Shown: positions 1 through 8,634, numbered from the stretch's first letter. The stretch: DNA of 35,483 bases from Brevibacillus centrosporus (GCF_003710815.1 NZ_RHHP01000050.1:1-35483), one strand, 5' to 3'. A program made the numbers and translations. The notes: generated by a model not told the origin, from the sequence alone.

Positions 1-133
1 CCAGTCTTACGGGCAGGTTGCCTACGTGTTACTCACCCGTCCGCCGCTAGCCTCCGAAGAGACTCGCTCGACTTGCATGTATTAGGCACGCCGCCAGCGT
101 TCGTCCTGAGCCAGGATCAAACTCTCCAATAAA
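1..133 (-). rRNA. 16S ribosomal RNA, 5' end only (partial)
   Basis: Read on the minus strand, this is the first ~130 nt of a bacterial 16S rRNA. The universal 27F primer region (AGAGTTTGATCCTGGCTCAG) is at about 107-126, followed by the conserved stretch GACGAACGCTGGCGGCGTGC and the later GTGAGTAACACGTAGGCAAC. The mature 5' end is placed near 133 by analogy with the Bacillus sequence TTTATYGGAGAG. The rest of the gene lies beyond the left edge of the window. The variable V1 stretch is of Paenibacillaceae/Brevibacillus type, although only a small part is visible. Confidence 0.97.
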
Positions 134-192
134 GTTTGTATCTGGTTCAAAGCTGGCAAATCATTAATGATAGACTCATCAACGCTTTCGCT

Positions 193-211
193 GTTCAGTT
201 TTCAAAGAGCA
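193..211 (-). promoter_or_regulatory. rRNA leader boxA-like antitermination element
   Basis: On the minus strand the sequence is TGCTCTTTGAAAACTGAAC, the boxA-type element found in Bacillus rRNA leaders (TGCTCTTTGAAAACT). It lies between the P2 promoter and the mature 16S end. By family knowledge it recruits NusB/S10 for rRNA antitermination. Confidence 0.75.
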
Positions 212-231
212 TTTTTTGTCGAACGCTTTAC

Positions 232-261
232 ATCTTATCACGTTCGTTGTTTACGAGTCAA
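232..261 (-). promoter_or_regulatory. rrn promoter P2 (sigma-A type)
   Basis: On the minus strand, -35 TTGACT (256-261) and -10 TAAGAT (232-237) are separated by 18 nt. It is the proximal of two tandem promoters before the 16S gene, the usual Bacillus rrn arrangement. Transcription would start around 225, upstream of boxA. Confidence 0.7.
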
Positions 262-327
262 GAAGTTTTTTATCGAAACCTGTTAGCTTTTCTCGTATTT
301 TGTCATCGCTCATTGGCGACAAGGAAT

Positions 328-356
328 AATCTATCACATCCCGAAATTGAAATCAA
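328..356 (-). promoter_or_regulatory. rrn promoter P1 (sigma-A type)
   Basis: On the minus strand, -35 TTGATT (351-356) and -10 TAGATT (328-333) are separated by exactly 17 nt. It lies about 95 nt upstream of P2. The 134-467 gap between the 16S gene and hisI contains only these rrn control elements and the his terminator. An ORF crossing it on the plus strand has no ribosome binding site and no family resemblance. Confidence 0.65.
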
Positions 357-423
357 GGGTAAATTTAAAAGAATTTTTCTACCAATACTAAAATTCACTC
401 TGCATTCGCTACTCTATTCATGC

Positions 424-452
424 AAAAGCCACTCTCTATGCCAGAGAGTGGC
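424..452 (-). terminator. intrinsic terminator of the his operon
   Basis: The stem GCCACTCTC (428-436) pairs with GAGAGTGGC (444-452) around a short loop. On the minus strand it is followed by TTTT. It lies 15 nt after the hisI stop codon and separates the his operon from the rRNA promoters. Confidence 0.85.
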
Positions 453-467
453 ACTTCCATGCAATTG

Positions 468-1112
468 TTAACGCCGGCGCTGAAGCTCGCTTAAGACTTG
501 GTCCAACGGCAGCTTTTGCTCGCGCAGAAGTACAAGCAGGTGGAAGATCAAATCAGAAGCCTCGTAGCGCAATTCCTCATGGCTGCGATTTTTCGCAGCA
601 ATAATAACCTCCGCCGCTTCTTCCCCAACCTTTTTCAATATCTTGTCCACGCCTTTTTCAAATAAATAGGTGGTATAAGAGCCTTCCGGGCGCTCTGCTT
701 CACGGGTGGCAATCAATGCTTCCAGCTCCGCAAGAATGGCAAAACGATCGTCAACACCCGCACTGGATGCCTCCTCGGCACCTTCTACCAGCTCACCAGC
801 AAAGCAGCTGTACGCCCCTGTGTGGCAGGCCGGGCCATTTGGCACTACTCGTACGACCAGCGCATCCCCATCGCAATCATAGCGCATGGAAACAATTTGC
901 TGCGTATTTCCAGAGGTCGCTCCTTTATGCCACAGCTCTGCACGCGAACGGCTCCAGAACCATGTCTCTTTCGTTTCCAACGATTTTTCCAGTGATTCCT
1001 TGTTCATATAAGCGAGCGTCAGGACTTCCTTGCTCACTGCATCCTGCACAATGGCGGGAATGAGGCCATTGTCATCGAATTTCAACTGTTCCCACGCAAT
1101 CTCTGCTGTCAT
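468..1112 (-). CDS. hisI: Bifunctional phosphoribosyl-AMP cyclohydrolase / phosphoribosyl-ATP pyrophosphatase
   Basis: Fused HisI-HisE enzyme (214 aa) catalysing the second and third steps of histidine synthesis: hydrolysis of PR-ATP to PR-AMP, then ring opening by the cyclohydrolase. The N-terminal half is the cyclohydrolase domain, with the metal-binding region DCDGDAL and two later cysteines (PACHTG, YSCF). The C-terminal half is the HisE-type pyrophosphatase (KVGEEAAEVIIAAKN, then DLIFHLLVLL). The fusion is standard in Bacillota. It is the last gene of the operon: its ATG overlaps the hisF stop by 4 nt, and a terminator follows. Identification is firm. Confidence 0.97.
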   Translation of the reverse strand: MTAEIAWEQLKFDDNGLIPAIVQDAVSKEVLTLAYMNKESLEKSLETKETWFWSRSRAELWHKGATSGNTQQIVSMRYDCDGDALVVRVVPNGPACHTGAYSCFAGELVEGAEEASSAGVDDRFAILAELEALIATREAERPEGSYTTYLFEKGVDKILKKVGEEAAEVIIAAKNRSHEELRYEASDLIFHLLVLLREQKLPLDQVLSELQRRR

Positions 1113-1867
1113 GGCCGCACCACAACTCCTTTGGTTTGAAGATACTCTTTCACTGTGTGGATCGAAGTCTCTTCGTAGTGAAAAATCGAAGCAGCCAACG
1201 CCGCATCTGCTTTTCCTTCTGTCAGGACATCGTAAAAATGCTCACGAGAACCGGCTCCGCCAGAAGCAATCACCGGGATACCGACCGCTTCCGAAACGCG
1301 ACGCGTCAATTCAATACCAAAGCCCTTTTTCTCTCCATCGTCGTCCATGCTCGTAAGCAAAATTTCCCCCGCTCCCAGCGCTTCCGCTTCCTGCGCCCAA
1401 GCAACAACGTCTCTTCCGGTTGCGTTGCGTCCACCGTGCGTATACACTTCCCAGCGGTCGCCCCCCACGTTTCGGGCATCGATCGCCACGACGATGCATT
1501 GCGAACCGAATACAGTCGCCCCCTCGCCGATCAGCTCTGGACTCAGGACTGCCGCTGTATTGAGGGAAATCTTGTCCGCACCTGCCCGCAAAATGCGCTT
1601 CATGTCCTCGACGCTATTGATGCCTCCCCCGACTGTAAAAGGAATCGTGATGTTGGCAGCCGTACGCTCGATGACGTCAACCATCGTTTTACGTCCTTCG
1701 TGGGAAGCAGATATATCGAGAAAAACGAGCTCATCCGCCCGCTCCTCACTGTACTTTTTAGCAAGCTCTACCGGATCCCCAGCATCACGCAGACCGACAA
1801 ACTGAACGCCTTTTACCACCCGGCCATCCTTCACATCCAGGCAGGGAATGATTCGTTTCGCCAACAT
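1109..1867 (-). CDS. hisF: Imidazole glycerol phosphate synthase cyclase subunit
   Basis: The cyclase half of IGP synthase (252 aa). It takes ammonia produced by HisH and converts PRFAR into imidazole glycerol phosphate and AICAR. It is a (beta/alpha)8 barrel with the N-terminal signature RIIPCLDVKDGRVVKG (catalytic Asp at residue 11), a phosphate-binding TVGGGI loop and a second one at VIASGGAG. Length matches the family. It sits 2 nt after hisA and shares a 4-nt overlap with hisI, so translational coupling is likely. HisF works in a 1:1 complex with the hisH product encoded two genes upstream. Confidence 0.98.
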   Translation of the reverse strand: MLAKRIIPCLDVKDGRVVKGVQFVGLRDAGDPVELAKKYSEERADELVFLDISASHEGRKTMVDVIERTAANITIPFTVGGGINSVEDMKRILRAGADKISLNTAAVLSPELIGEGATVFGSQCIVVAIDARNVGGDRWEVYTHGGRNATGRDVVAWAQEAEALGAGEILLTSMDDDGEKKGFGIELTRRVSEAVGIPVIASGGAGSREHFYDVLTEGKADAALAASIFHYEETSIHTVKEYLQTKGVVVRP

Positions 1868-1869
1868 GG

Positions 1870-2607
1870 TTACACACTCTCCCTCATGCGATTCAGCGCT
1901 TCATCCAAGGTGAATGCGTCTGTGTACAGCGCTTTTCCCACGATAGCGCCAGAAACGCCATCCTTCTCATGCGTCGAGAGCGTCAGCAGATCCTCGAGGT
2001 TACTTACCCCACCGGAAGCGATCACAGACTTGCCTGTCGCAACAGCTAGCCCCGCGATTTCCTCGACATTTGGACCTGTCAGTGTGCCATCACGTGCAAT
2101 GTCTGTATAAATGAACGTCTCCGCTCCGTACGATACCAAACGTTTTGCCAAATCGATCGCAGATACATCCGTCGTATTCAGCCAGCCACGCGTGGCAACC
2201 ATGCCATTGCGGCAATCCAGACCAATCGCGATCTTGTCCCCATAGGCTTGCAAAATGCGCTCGGTAAACGGCTCGTCTTCAATCGCAGCAGTCCCTACGA
2301 TGACTCTGGCTACACCCGCTTCCAAATAATCAGCAATCTGCTGCTCCGTGCGAATCCCACCGCCTACCTGAACCGGAACCGAAATCGTACGCGCTATTTC
2401 CTTAATGATCTCTGCGTTTGCTGGCTTGCCCTCTTTTGCACCATCCAGATCGACCAGATGTACCCAGGAAGCCCCTTGCTCTACCCACCGTTTTGCCATT
2501 TCCAGCGGGGAATCCGCGTAGACCGTCTCCTGTGCGTAGTCACCCTGAAACAATCGGACGCATTTTCCTCCGCGAATATCAATCGCCGGATAAATGATGA
2601 AACTCAC
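1870..2607 (-). CDS. hisA: ProFAR isomerase (1-(5-phosphoribosyl)-5-[(5-phosphoribosylamino)methylideneamino]imidazole-4-carboxamide isomerase)
   Basis: HisA (245 aa) catalyses the Amadori isomerisation of ProFAR to PRFAR. It is a (beta/alpha)8 barrel related to HisF, with the N-terminal IYPAIDIRGGKCVRL motif (catalytic Asp in AID), the phosphate loop VQVGGGIR, the second catalytic Asp in TDIARDGTLTGPN, and ASGGVSN near the C-terminus. The start overlaps the hisH stop by 4 nt (ATGA). Length and motifs are typical; no anomalies seen. Confidence 0.98.
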   Translation of the reverse strand: MSFIIYPAIDIRGGKCVRLFQGDYAQETVYADSPLEMAKRWVEQGASWVHLVDLDGAKEGKPANAEIIKEIARTISVPVQVGGGIRTEQQIADYLEAGVARVIVGTAAIEDEPFTERILQAYGDKIAIGLDCRNGMVATRGWLNTTDVSAIDLAKRLVSYGAETFIYTDIARDGTLTGPNVEEIAGLAVATGKSVIASGGVSNLEDLLTLSTHEKDGVSGAIVGKALYTDAFTLDEALNRMRESV

Positions 2608-3221
2608 GCCAATACCCCCTCACACTGTACGGCAAAGTTGCGCAGCAGCTGCATTCCCGTCTCCCCGCTCTTCTCCGGATGGAACTGCATGCCGTACACG
2701 TTGCCTCTCCCTACAATCGCAGTGACATCCTGATAGTAGTCACTCGTCGCCAGCAGCTCTTCCGGATGCCCCACCCGCACGTGATAGGAGTGCACAAAAT
2801 AGACGTATTCGCCCGTCTTTACACCTTCCAAAAGCCAGTGATCCTGTGTGAGCTGCAGCTGATTCCAGCCCATATGCGGGATCTTGTAGTCCCCGACAAA
2901 GCGGATCGCTTCCCCGCTAAGCAGCCCAAGGCCGATATGCTCGCCGTGCTCCGTGCTTTTCCCAAACAAGAGCTGCATCCCGAGGCAGATGCCCAGGATC
3001 GGACGCCCTGTTGCAGCGTAGTCGTGAATCGGCTGCTCCAGCCCCAGCTCGCGAATGTTCGCGATCGCATCGCCAAACGCCCCGACCCCCGGGATGATCA
3101 ATCCGCTGTAATCGTTCAAACGCTCTCCTTGAGAGACGAAATCATACGAGTAACCAAGTCGTTCCAAAGCTTTGCTCAAGCTATACAGATTGCCCATGCC
3201 ATAGTCGATGATGCCGATCAT
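2604..3221 (-). CDS. hisH: Imidazole glycerol phosphate synthase glutamine amidotransferase subunit
   Basis: Class I glutamine amidotransferase (205 aa) that supplies ammonia to HisF. The visible catalytic triad is the nucleophile Cys in GICLGMQLLF and the His/Glu pair in MQFHPEKSG. The N-terminus IGIIDYGMGNLYSLSKAL is characteristic of HisH. It starts 2 nt after the hisB stop and overlaps hisA by 4 nt. Confidence 0.98.
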   Translation of the reverse strand: MIGIIDYGMGNLYSLSKALERLGYSYDFVSQGERLNDYSGLIIPGVGAFGDAIANIRELGLEQPIHDYAATGRPILGICLGMQLLFGKSTEHGEHIGLGLLSGEAIRFVGDYKIPHMGWNQLQLTQDHWLLEGVKTGEYVYFVHSYHVRVGHPEELLATSDYYQDVTAIVGRGNVYGMQFHPEKSGETGMQLLRNFAVQCEGVLA

Positions 3222-3223
3222 GT

Positions 3224-3823
3224 TTACAAAACCCCTTTGGTAGACGGAACCCCTTTTACGCGTGGGTCAATCGTCGTCGCTTCATCCAGCGCGCGGCCAA
3301 GTGCTTTGAAGATCGCTTCTATCATGTGGTGGGTATTGTGCCCGTAGTGCAGGATGACGTGAAGATTGATTCTGGCCTCCAAAGCAAATTTCCACAAAAA
3401 CTCGTGTACCAGCTCCGTAGGGAATTGCCCGACTACGTTTGTCGGATAGGTCGCCCGATACTCCAGATGCGGTCGGTTGCTGATGTCGATGACGACCTGA
3501 GCCAGTGCATCATCCATTGGTACAAATGCGTTCCCGTAACGCTTGATGCCTTTTTTGTCACCCAACGCTTCCCGCAAGGAATGACCTAGACAAATACCGA
3601 TGTCTTCTACCGTATGGTGATAGTCGATTTCAATGTCGCCTTTTGCTTTGACGGTCAGGTCGAAATGTCCGTGCTTGGTAAACAGATCCAGCATATGATC
3701 GAGGAAAGGCACGCCAGAATCCTGCTTGCTCTCTCCCGCACCGTCTACCCCGAAGGAAAGGGCGATTTGCGTCTCATTGGTGTTGCGTTCGATCTGTGCT
3801 GCTCGCTTCTGCATTTCACTCAT
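3224..3823 (-). CDS. hisB: Imidazoleglycerol-phosphate dehydratase
   Basis: Monofunctional IGP dehydratase (199 aa), the sixth step of histidine synthesis. The metal-binding histidine clusters DYHHTVEDIGICLG and HYGHNTHHMIEA are present, with the terminal DPRVKGVPSTKG. The histidinol-phosphatase domain fused to HisB in enterobacteria is absent, as usual in Bacillota. No phosphatase gene (hisJ) and no hisC lie in this operon, matching the Bacillus subtilis layout. The start overlaps the hisD stop by 4 nt. Confidence 0.98.
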   Translation of the reverse strand: MSEMQKRAAQIERNTNETQIALSFGVDGAGESKQDSGVPFLDHMLDLFTKHGHFDLTVKAKGDIEIDYHHTVEDIGICLGHSLREALGDKKGIKRYGNAFVPMDDALAQVVIDISNRPHLEYRATYPTNVVGQFPTELVHEFLWKFALEARINLHVILHYGHNTHHMIEAIFKALGRALDEATTIDPRVKGVPSTKGVL

Positions 3824-5118
3824 TTGCTGTCACGCTCCTGCTCTTCACGATCAAAATCACGTAGCCGTTCGGTAATCGCTCTTCCGTGTGCCGCCAAACC
3901 TTCCTGCTCCGCCAGCGCCACAATTTTATGTCCATTCTCACGCAAGTCTTGCTTGCTGTAAGAAACCACACTCGATTTTTTAATGAAGTCATCCACCGAT
4001 AATGGAGACGAGAAACGAGCAGTCCCATTAGTCGGAATGACGTGGTTCGTTCCTGCGAAGTAATCGCCCACCGGCTCCGAGCTGTAAGGCCCGAGGAAGA
4101 TCGCCCCTGCGTTTTCCACTTTCCCCAGATGCTCAAATGGCTCTGCAATCATGATTTCCAAATGCTCAGGAGCAATGCGGTTGATTGCCGCAAAGCCTTC
4201 TTCCAGATCATTGACGACCAAAATCGCGCCGAAATCTCGATTCGCCGCTTCGGCAATCTCTTTGCGCGGCAGCTCTGCCAGCTGTCTTTCCACTTCCTGT
4301 GCCACGGACTCCGCTACTGCCTGGGAGGTGGTGACGAGAATCGCTGCGGACATCGGATCGTGCTCTGCCTGCGAAAGTAAGTCAGCCGCTATGTAACGCG
4401 GGTTGGCGGTCTCATCAGCCAGTACAGCGATCTCGCTCGGTCCCGCTACCATATCGATGCTCACCAGTCCGAACACTTCCCGCTTCGCCAATGCCACGAA
4501 AATGTTTCCTGGACCGACAATCTTATCCACTGCTTTGATTTGCTCGGTTCCGTAAGTAAGAGCCGCAATTGCTTGTGCGCCGCCCACTTTATAAATCTCT
4601 TTTACTCCGGCGATCTGTGCAGCTACGAGGATCGCTGGATTGATCTTGCCATCACGTCCAGGTGGTGTCGTAATCACGACTTCCGGTACTCCCGCAATTT
4701 TTGCCGGAATCGCATTCATCAGGACACTGGACGGGTAAGCAGCCGTTCCCCCTGGCACGTACAGACCTGCACGCTTCAAAGGACGGATAATCTGCCCGAG
4801 CAACGTCCCGCTTTCCTTGGTGGAGAACCACGATTGACGCACTTGTCTTTGATGAAAATCCCTGATGTTCTCCGCCGCTTCTTCCAGAGCAGCTCGTACC
4901 TCTGGGGAGACTTGCGAAGCTGCTTCGGCAAACTCCTCCTCGCTTACTCGAAATTGCTCCAAGCGCACACGATCAAAGCGCTCGGTATAATCACGCAGGG
5001 CCTCATCTCCACGCTGGCGCACATCCGAAAGAATGGCTTTGACTGCTTCCTGCTGCTCTTTGGTACCTGAATCTACGGAGCGTTTCCCATCAAATTGGCT
5101 TGCTGACAGAATGCGCAT
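3820..5118 (-). CDS. hisD: Histidinol dehydrogenase
   Basis: Zinc-dependent enzyme (432 aa) that oxidises L-histidinol to L-histidine in two NAD-dependent steps. Family motifs include GTAAYPSSVLMNAIPAKIAG, IVGPGNIFVALAKREVFG, DMVAGPSEIAVLAD and the C-terminal GTNHVIPT. The start at 5118 (MRILSASQFDG) is chosen because GGGAGAGGTGAAATAACG precedes it and the length then fits the family. The reading frame stays open 28 codons further upstream into hisG, but that extension is unlike HisD. It follows hisG by 25 nt. Confidence 0.97.
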   Translation of the reverse strand: MRILSASQFDGKRSVDSGTKEQQEAVKAILSDVRQRGDEALRDYTERFDRVRLEQFRVSEEEFAEAASQVSPEVRAALEEAAENIRDFHQRQVRQSWFSTKESGTLLGQIIRPLKRAGLYVPGGTAAYPSSVLMNAIPAKIAGVPEVVITTPPGRDGKINPAILVAAQIAGVKEIYKVGGAQAIAALTYGTEQIKAVDKIVGPGNIFVALAKREVFGLVSIDMVAGPSEIAVLADETANPRYIAADLLSQAEHDPMSAAILVTTSQAVAESVAQEVERQLAELPRKEIAEAANRDFGAILVVNDLEEGFAAINRIAPEHLEIMIAEPFEHLGKVENAGAIFLGPYSSEPVGDYFAGTNHVIPTNGTARFSSPLSVDDFIKKSSVVSYSKQDLRENGHKIVALAEQEGLAAHGRAITERLRDFDREEQERDSK

Positions 5119-5143
5119 CGTTATTTCACCTCTCCCATTCTCT

Positions 5144-5791
5144 CTACGATCTTTTCGGAATGACTTCCAAGAACTTGCTCGCAATATCATCCACCGCTTC
5201 ACTCTTCATCCGGTAGCTTGCCCGATTGGCAATCAACCTCGTCGTGATCTCGCAAATATGCTCAAGCTCCACGAGCCCGTTTTCTTTTAACGTACGTCCT
5301 GTCGAAACGATATCGACGATCCGGTCCGCCAGCCCAATCATCGGCGCTAGCTCCACGGAACCATTCAGCTTGATAACCTCCACCTGCTGACCCTGCTCGC
5401 GGAAATAACGAGAGGCGATCTTCGGATATTTCGTCGCTACACGTGGTGCGTCGGTCGGCTTCCAGTCTGGCATGCCCGCTACCATCATCCGACAGTAGCC
5501 GATCTGCAGGTCGAGCAGCTCGTACACATCCCGTTCTTCTTCCAACAGTACGTCCTTCCCTACCACACCAACATCAGCCACCCCGTATTCGACATAGGTA
5601 GGTACATCCGTAGGTTTTGCCAGGATGAATTCCAGCCGTGCATTTTCAACAGGTATCACCAGCTTGCGAGAATCTTGAAGCTCTGCCGTCACCTGCAAGC
5701 CAGCCTGCTGCAAAAAGTGGACAGCTTCCTCAAAGATTCGCCCCTTTGGCATGGCGATCGTCAATTTTTGTGAGATATCGGAAAAACTCAT
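5144..5791 (-). CDS. hisG: ATP phosphoribosyltransferase, short form, catalytic subunit
   Basis: HisG (215 aa) catalyses the committed first step, joining ATP and PRPP. It is the short form lacking the C-terminal ACT-like regulatory domain, so it requires the HisZ regulatory partner encoded just upstream with a gap of only 3 nt. Motifs include TIAMPKGRIFEEA near the N-terminus, the YGVADVGVVGKD segment and the PRPP-binding IVDIVSTGRTLKENGL. The pathway is feedback-inhibited by histidine through HisZ in characterised members. Confidence 0.98.
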   Translation of the reverse strand: MSFSDISQKLTIAMPKGRIFEEAVHFLQQAGLQVTAELQDSRKLVIPVENARLEFILAKPTDVPTYVEYGVADVGVVGKDVLLEEERDVYELLDLQIGYCRMMVAGMPDWKPTDAPRVATKYPKIASRYFREQGQQVEVIKLNGSVELAPMIGLADRIVDIVSTGRTLKENGLVELEHICEITTRLIANRASYRMKSEAVDDIASKFLEVIPKRS

Positions 5792-5794
5792 TTC

Positions 5795-6970
5795 CTATTC
5801 CTCCTGTTTCGTCAAGCAAATGACCTTGCTGTACGCTTCTCCCTGGAATGTCGCAGCCTCTGCCTGATTTTTCACGAGTCTTGTCACAACGACGAGTCCG
5901 TCTTCCCGAAGTAATTGCGCCTCAGCCAAAGCCTCTGTCCGCTGGTCCTCTGTATAGCACAAAAGAATGCGTGTAGCAGGCGGACCATCCATGACAGGTG
6001 TTACCAACAGCAGCCGGTCCATCTTAATCGCAAAGCCTGTTGCGTGCGCCGGGCGCCCAAACTGCGCCAGCAGATGATCGTACCGTCCTCCCCCCAAGAG
6101 CGGAGAGCCAAGGTCAGCTGCATACCCTTCGAAAACAACGCCCGTGTAATAATTCAAGTTGATGATCAGGTTGAAATCCAGCAGTAAGTCATCAGTTACC
6201 CCATAAGCCTCCAACGCTTCCCACAAAGATGCGATCGTCTCCACCGCACGTCTCGCTTTGCCGTTTTCCGTGAGCGAGCGTGCCTCGTCGATTTTCCCTT
6301 TGCCTCCGCGAAGTCTCAGCAGAGCTTCCAGCCGCTCCTTAGCTGCAGGATCAATATCGAGTGTAGAAAGCAGCTGACGAAATCCAACGAAGTCACGCTC
6401 CACCAGGTATTGACGGAACTGGTTGCGGATCGATTCATCCTCGAACCATTCCTCCAGCAGGCCATCGACGAAGTCCACATGTCCAATCGCAATACGGAAA
6501 GTCTCCACGCCAACAGCTCGCAAACAAAATACCGCAAGAGCAATCGCTTCGGCATCCGCATCCACAGAAGCATCCCCGATCAATTCGATCCCAGTCTGAA
6601 AAAATTCCGCATTCCGTCCCGCTTCCTTTTCCTGTGCGCGGAAGACATTTGCCTGATAAAACAGGCGGAGCGGCAACGGTACATCTTTATATAAGGAGGA
6701 AACCACGCGGGCGATCGGCGCCGTCATATCCGGCCGCAGCACCACGGTATGTCCCTGTTTATCCAAAAGGCGAAACATTCGGTCTGTCAACGTCGCACTG
6801 GCAGCTCCTACAGTGTCGTAATACTCCAGGGACGGCGTGGAGATTTCTTCATATCCCCAACGTTCAATGCATTGGCGCAACGACCGCTCCAAATGCCGTT
6901 GTTTTGCCAATGAATCAGGCAAAATGTCCCTCATCCCTAGCGGCTTTTCAAATCCCAACGGCTTTGCCAT
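5795..6970 (-). CDS. hisZ: ATP phosphoribosyltransferase regulatory subunit (HisRS-like)
   Basis: Histidyl-tRNA-synthetase-like protein (391 aa) without aminoacylation activity that forms an octamer with short HisG and senses histidine. The class II synthetase fold is visible in GMRDILPD, TVVLRPDMTAPIARV (motif 2 region), RLFYQANVFRAQEKEAGRNAEFFQTG and GGGRYDHLLAQFG (motif 3). The C-terminal anticodon-binding domain is mostly missing, as in HisZ. Start 6970 is preferred: GGAGGGAAGTACG precedes it. The in-frame ATG five codons upstream is itself embedded in that ribosome binding site. First gene of the his operon. Confidence 0.95.
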   Translation of the reverse strand: MAKPLGFEKPLGMRDILPDSLAKQRHLERSLRQCIERWGYEEISTPSLEYYDTVGAASATLTDRMFRLLDKQGHTVVLRPDMTAPIARVVSSLYKDVPLPLRLFYQANVFRAQEKEAGRNAEFFQTGIELIGDASVDADAEAIALAVFCLRAVGVETFRIAIGHVDFVDGLLEEWFEDESIRNQFRQYLVERDFVGFRQLLSTLDIDPAAKERLEALLRLRGGKGKIDEARSLTENGKARRAVETIASLWEALEAYGVTDDLLLDFNLIINLNYYTGVVFEGYAADLGSPLLGGGRYDHLLAQFGRPAHATGFAIKMDRLLLVTPVMDGPPATRILLCYTEDQRTEALAEAQLLREDGLVVVTRLVKNQAEAATFQGEAYSKVICLTKQEE

Positions 6971-7036
6971 CGTACTTCCCTCCATTGATTACGCTTTACT
7001 CTGCTAATATGGTAGTAAGTTAAAGTGTTATGAAGA

Positions 7037-7065
7037 AGAGTACCACGTTCCGCCCACATGGTCAA
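7037..7065 (-). promoter_or_regulatory. candidate his operon promoter
   Basis: On the minus strand, -35 TTGACC (7060-7065) and a weak -10 TACTCT (7037-7042) are 17 nt apart, about 70 nt before hisZ. An alternative is a better -10 TATAAT at 7088-7093 without a good -35. No T-box, tRNA-like leader or His-codon-rich leader peptide is visible in the ~140 nt between the upstream terminator and hisZ. Confidence 0.35.
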
Positions 7066-7110
7066 CATAGATAAGAATAGTTGGAAAATTATACACAAAT
7101 GATAAATGAC

Positions 7111-7154
7111 CAAATAAAGGGAGGCTCTGCCTACAACACAGTCACCTCCCTTTA
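7111..7154 (-). terminator. intrinsic terminator after the acetyltransferase gene
   Basis: AAAGGGAGG (7116-7124) pairs with CCTCCCTTT (7145-7153), a perfect 9-bp stem around a 20-nt loop. On the minus strand the stem runs into TTTATTTGG. It lies 23 nt after the stop of the hexapeptide acetyltransferase and separates that unit from the his operon. Confidence 0.75.
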
Positions 7155-7176
7155 TCATTCTTATTTCGCTTTATTC

Positions 7177-7683
7177 CTACTCCTGTTCATCGCCATTCGC
7201 ATTTCCATTCCGGATCACCTGCATGGGATTTCCTCCGACAAAAGCTCCCGGCGGCACATCCTTATGTACAACGGTCCCAGCTGCTACAATCGCTCCTTTG
7301 CCGATCGTCACCCCTGGCAGGATCGTCGAATTGGCTCCAACCAAAACGCCGTCCTCAATGCGAACCTCACCCAGTCGGTACTCTTCCACCAAATATTCAT
7401 GGGCGAGAATCGTCGTATTGTACCCGATCACGCAGTTACGGCCGATTTTGATCAGCTCGGGGAACATGATGTCCATCATGACCATCAAGGCCACAGCACT
7501 TTGCGGGCCGACCTCCATCCGCAGAAAGGTGCGGTACAGCCAATTCTTCCATGATAAAAAAGGGATATACCTCGCCAACTGGATCACGATAAAGTTTTTC
7601 ATGACTTTCCAAAAGCTCACCGTCCGATACAGCTGCCACAACGGATTGGCGCCATGAACGGGATAACGTGTCGTCTTTCTCAT
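7177..7683 (-). CDS. yvoF: Acyltransferase with left-handed beta-helix (hexapeptide repeats), YvoF-like
   Basis: Protein of 168 aa with an N-terminal helical segment and hexapeptide repeats over about residues 78-155 (IKIGRNCVIGYNTT, VRIEDGVLVGANSTILPGVTIGKGAIVAAGTVV, then PPGAFVGGNPMQVI). This is the fold of LbetaH acetyltransferases, which use acetyl-CoA and act as trimers. The position between hprK and hisZ is that of B. subtilis yvoF, so I use that name; substrate unknown. It starts 21 nt after the hprK stop and is likely cotranscribed with it. B. subtilis has lgt and ppaX between these genes; they are absent here. Confidence 0.85.
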   Translation of the reverse strand: MRKTTRYPVHGANPLWQLYRTVSFWKVMKNFIVIQLARYIPFLSWKNWLYRTFLRMEVGPQSAVALMVMMDIMFPELIKIGRNCVIGYNTTILAHEYLVEEYRLGEVRIEDGVLVGANSTILPGVTIGKGAIVAAGTVVHKDVPPGAFVGGNPMQVIRNGNANGDEQE

Positions 7684-7704
7684 GAGCTGCTCTCCTTCAT
7701 CCCT

Positions 7705-8634
7705 CTACAAATCGGAATCTTCCAGGATGGCATCCGACTGTTTACGCGAGAAGTGAACCGCCGCATTATACCCCATCCGTTTCAAACGGAAATTCATCGC
7801 CGCCACCTCGATGATGACCGCCAAATTTCGGCCAGGACGAACAGGTACCGTAATAATCGGAATATCCGTATCCATGATCTTCAGTGTTTCCTCATCTAAT
7901 CCCAGTCGCTCATACATTTTTTGAGGCTCCCAAAGCTCGAGCTGTACGACCATCTCGATGTTCTTCACATTGCGCACCGCACCTGCCCCGAACATGGTCA
8001 TGACGTTAATAATGCCTACTCCACGGATTTCGAGCAGATGCTGGATCAGTTCAGGCGCGCTCCCGCTTAATTGACCTGCCTGTGTCTGTCTGATCTCTAC
8101 CGCGTCATCAGCGACCAAGCGATGTCCACGCTTGACCAGCTCCAAAGCCGCTTCACTTTTCCCGATACCACTGGATCCCATAATCAGCACTCCGACACCG
8201 TAAATGTCTGTCAGAACGCCGTGGATCGTCGTAGTCGGAGCCAGACGGTTCTCCAGGAAGTTCGTCATTTTCCCCACGAGTGTAGTGGTAGCTAGCGGAG
8301 ACTGGAGGACGGGTACACCATATGTATTTGAAACCTCTATCATTTCCTCCGGTACCGGTTGATTGCGCGTCACGCAAAAGCATGGCGTCTTTCCTTGCAT
8401 GAGAAAGGTCATTCTCTCTAATCGTTTCTCGCGATTTAACGTTTGAAAGAAGTTGATCTCTGTCAAACCAAAGAGTTGAATTCGCTCATCTGCGTAGTAA
8501 GAATAGTAGCCTGCGAGCTGCAAGCCGGGTCTGCTCAGGTCGGTTACGGTAATTTCTCTTCCCAAGCCTTCCTCGCCGCTTAATACAGCCATATTGAAAT
8601 GTTCAGCGAGATGGCTAACATTTGTCTTTCTCAT
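7705..8634 (-). CDS. hprK: HPr(Ser) kinase/phosphorylase
   Basis: HprK/P (309 aa) phosphorylates HPr and Crh on Ser46 in response to glycolytic metabolites and removes the phosphate when Pi is high, controlling carbon catabolite repression in Bacillota. The N-terminal sensor-like domain spans about residues 1-125. The catalytic domain has Walker A GSSGIGKS (about 153-160) and the downstream ADDAVEI segment with a catalytic Asp, followed by the HPrK signature EIRGVGIINVMTMFGAGAVR. Length is the family norm. The start is preceded by AGGGGGAAT. Identification is firm. Confidence 0.97.
   Translation of the reverse strand: MRKTNVSHLAEHFNMAVLSGEEGLGREITVTDLSRPGLQLAGYYSYYADERIQLFGLTEINFFQTLNREKRLERMTFLMQGKTPCFCVTRNQPVPEEMIEVSNTYGVPVLQSPLATTTLVGKMTNFLENRLAPTTTIHGVLTDIYGVGVLIMGSSGIGKSEAALELVKRGHRLVADDAVEIRQTQAGQLSGSAPELIQHLLEIRGVGIINVMTMFGAGAVRNVKNIEMVVQLELWEPQKMYERLGLDEETLKIMDTDIPIITVPVRPGRNLAVIIEVAAMNFRLKRMGYNAAVHFSRKQSDAILEDSDL

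Noticed and set aside
136..471. Plus-strand open frame across the rRNA leader
   Set aside because: It covers the rrn promoters, boxA and the his terminator, has no ribosome binding site and no family resemblance.
6971..7110. Possible T-box or attenuator leader before hisZ
   Set aside because: The region is short, has no T-box sequence, no competing hairpins and no His-rich leader peptide.
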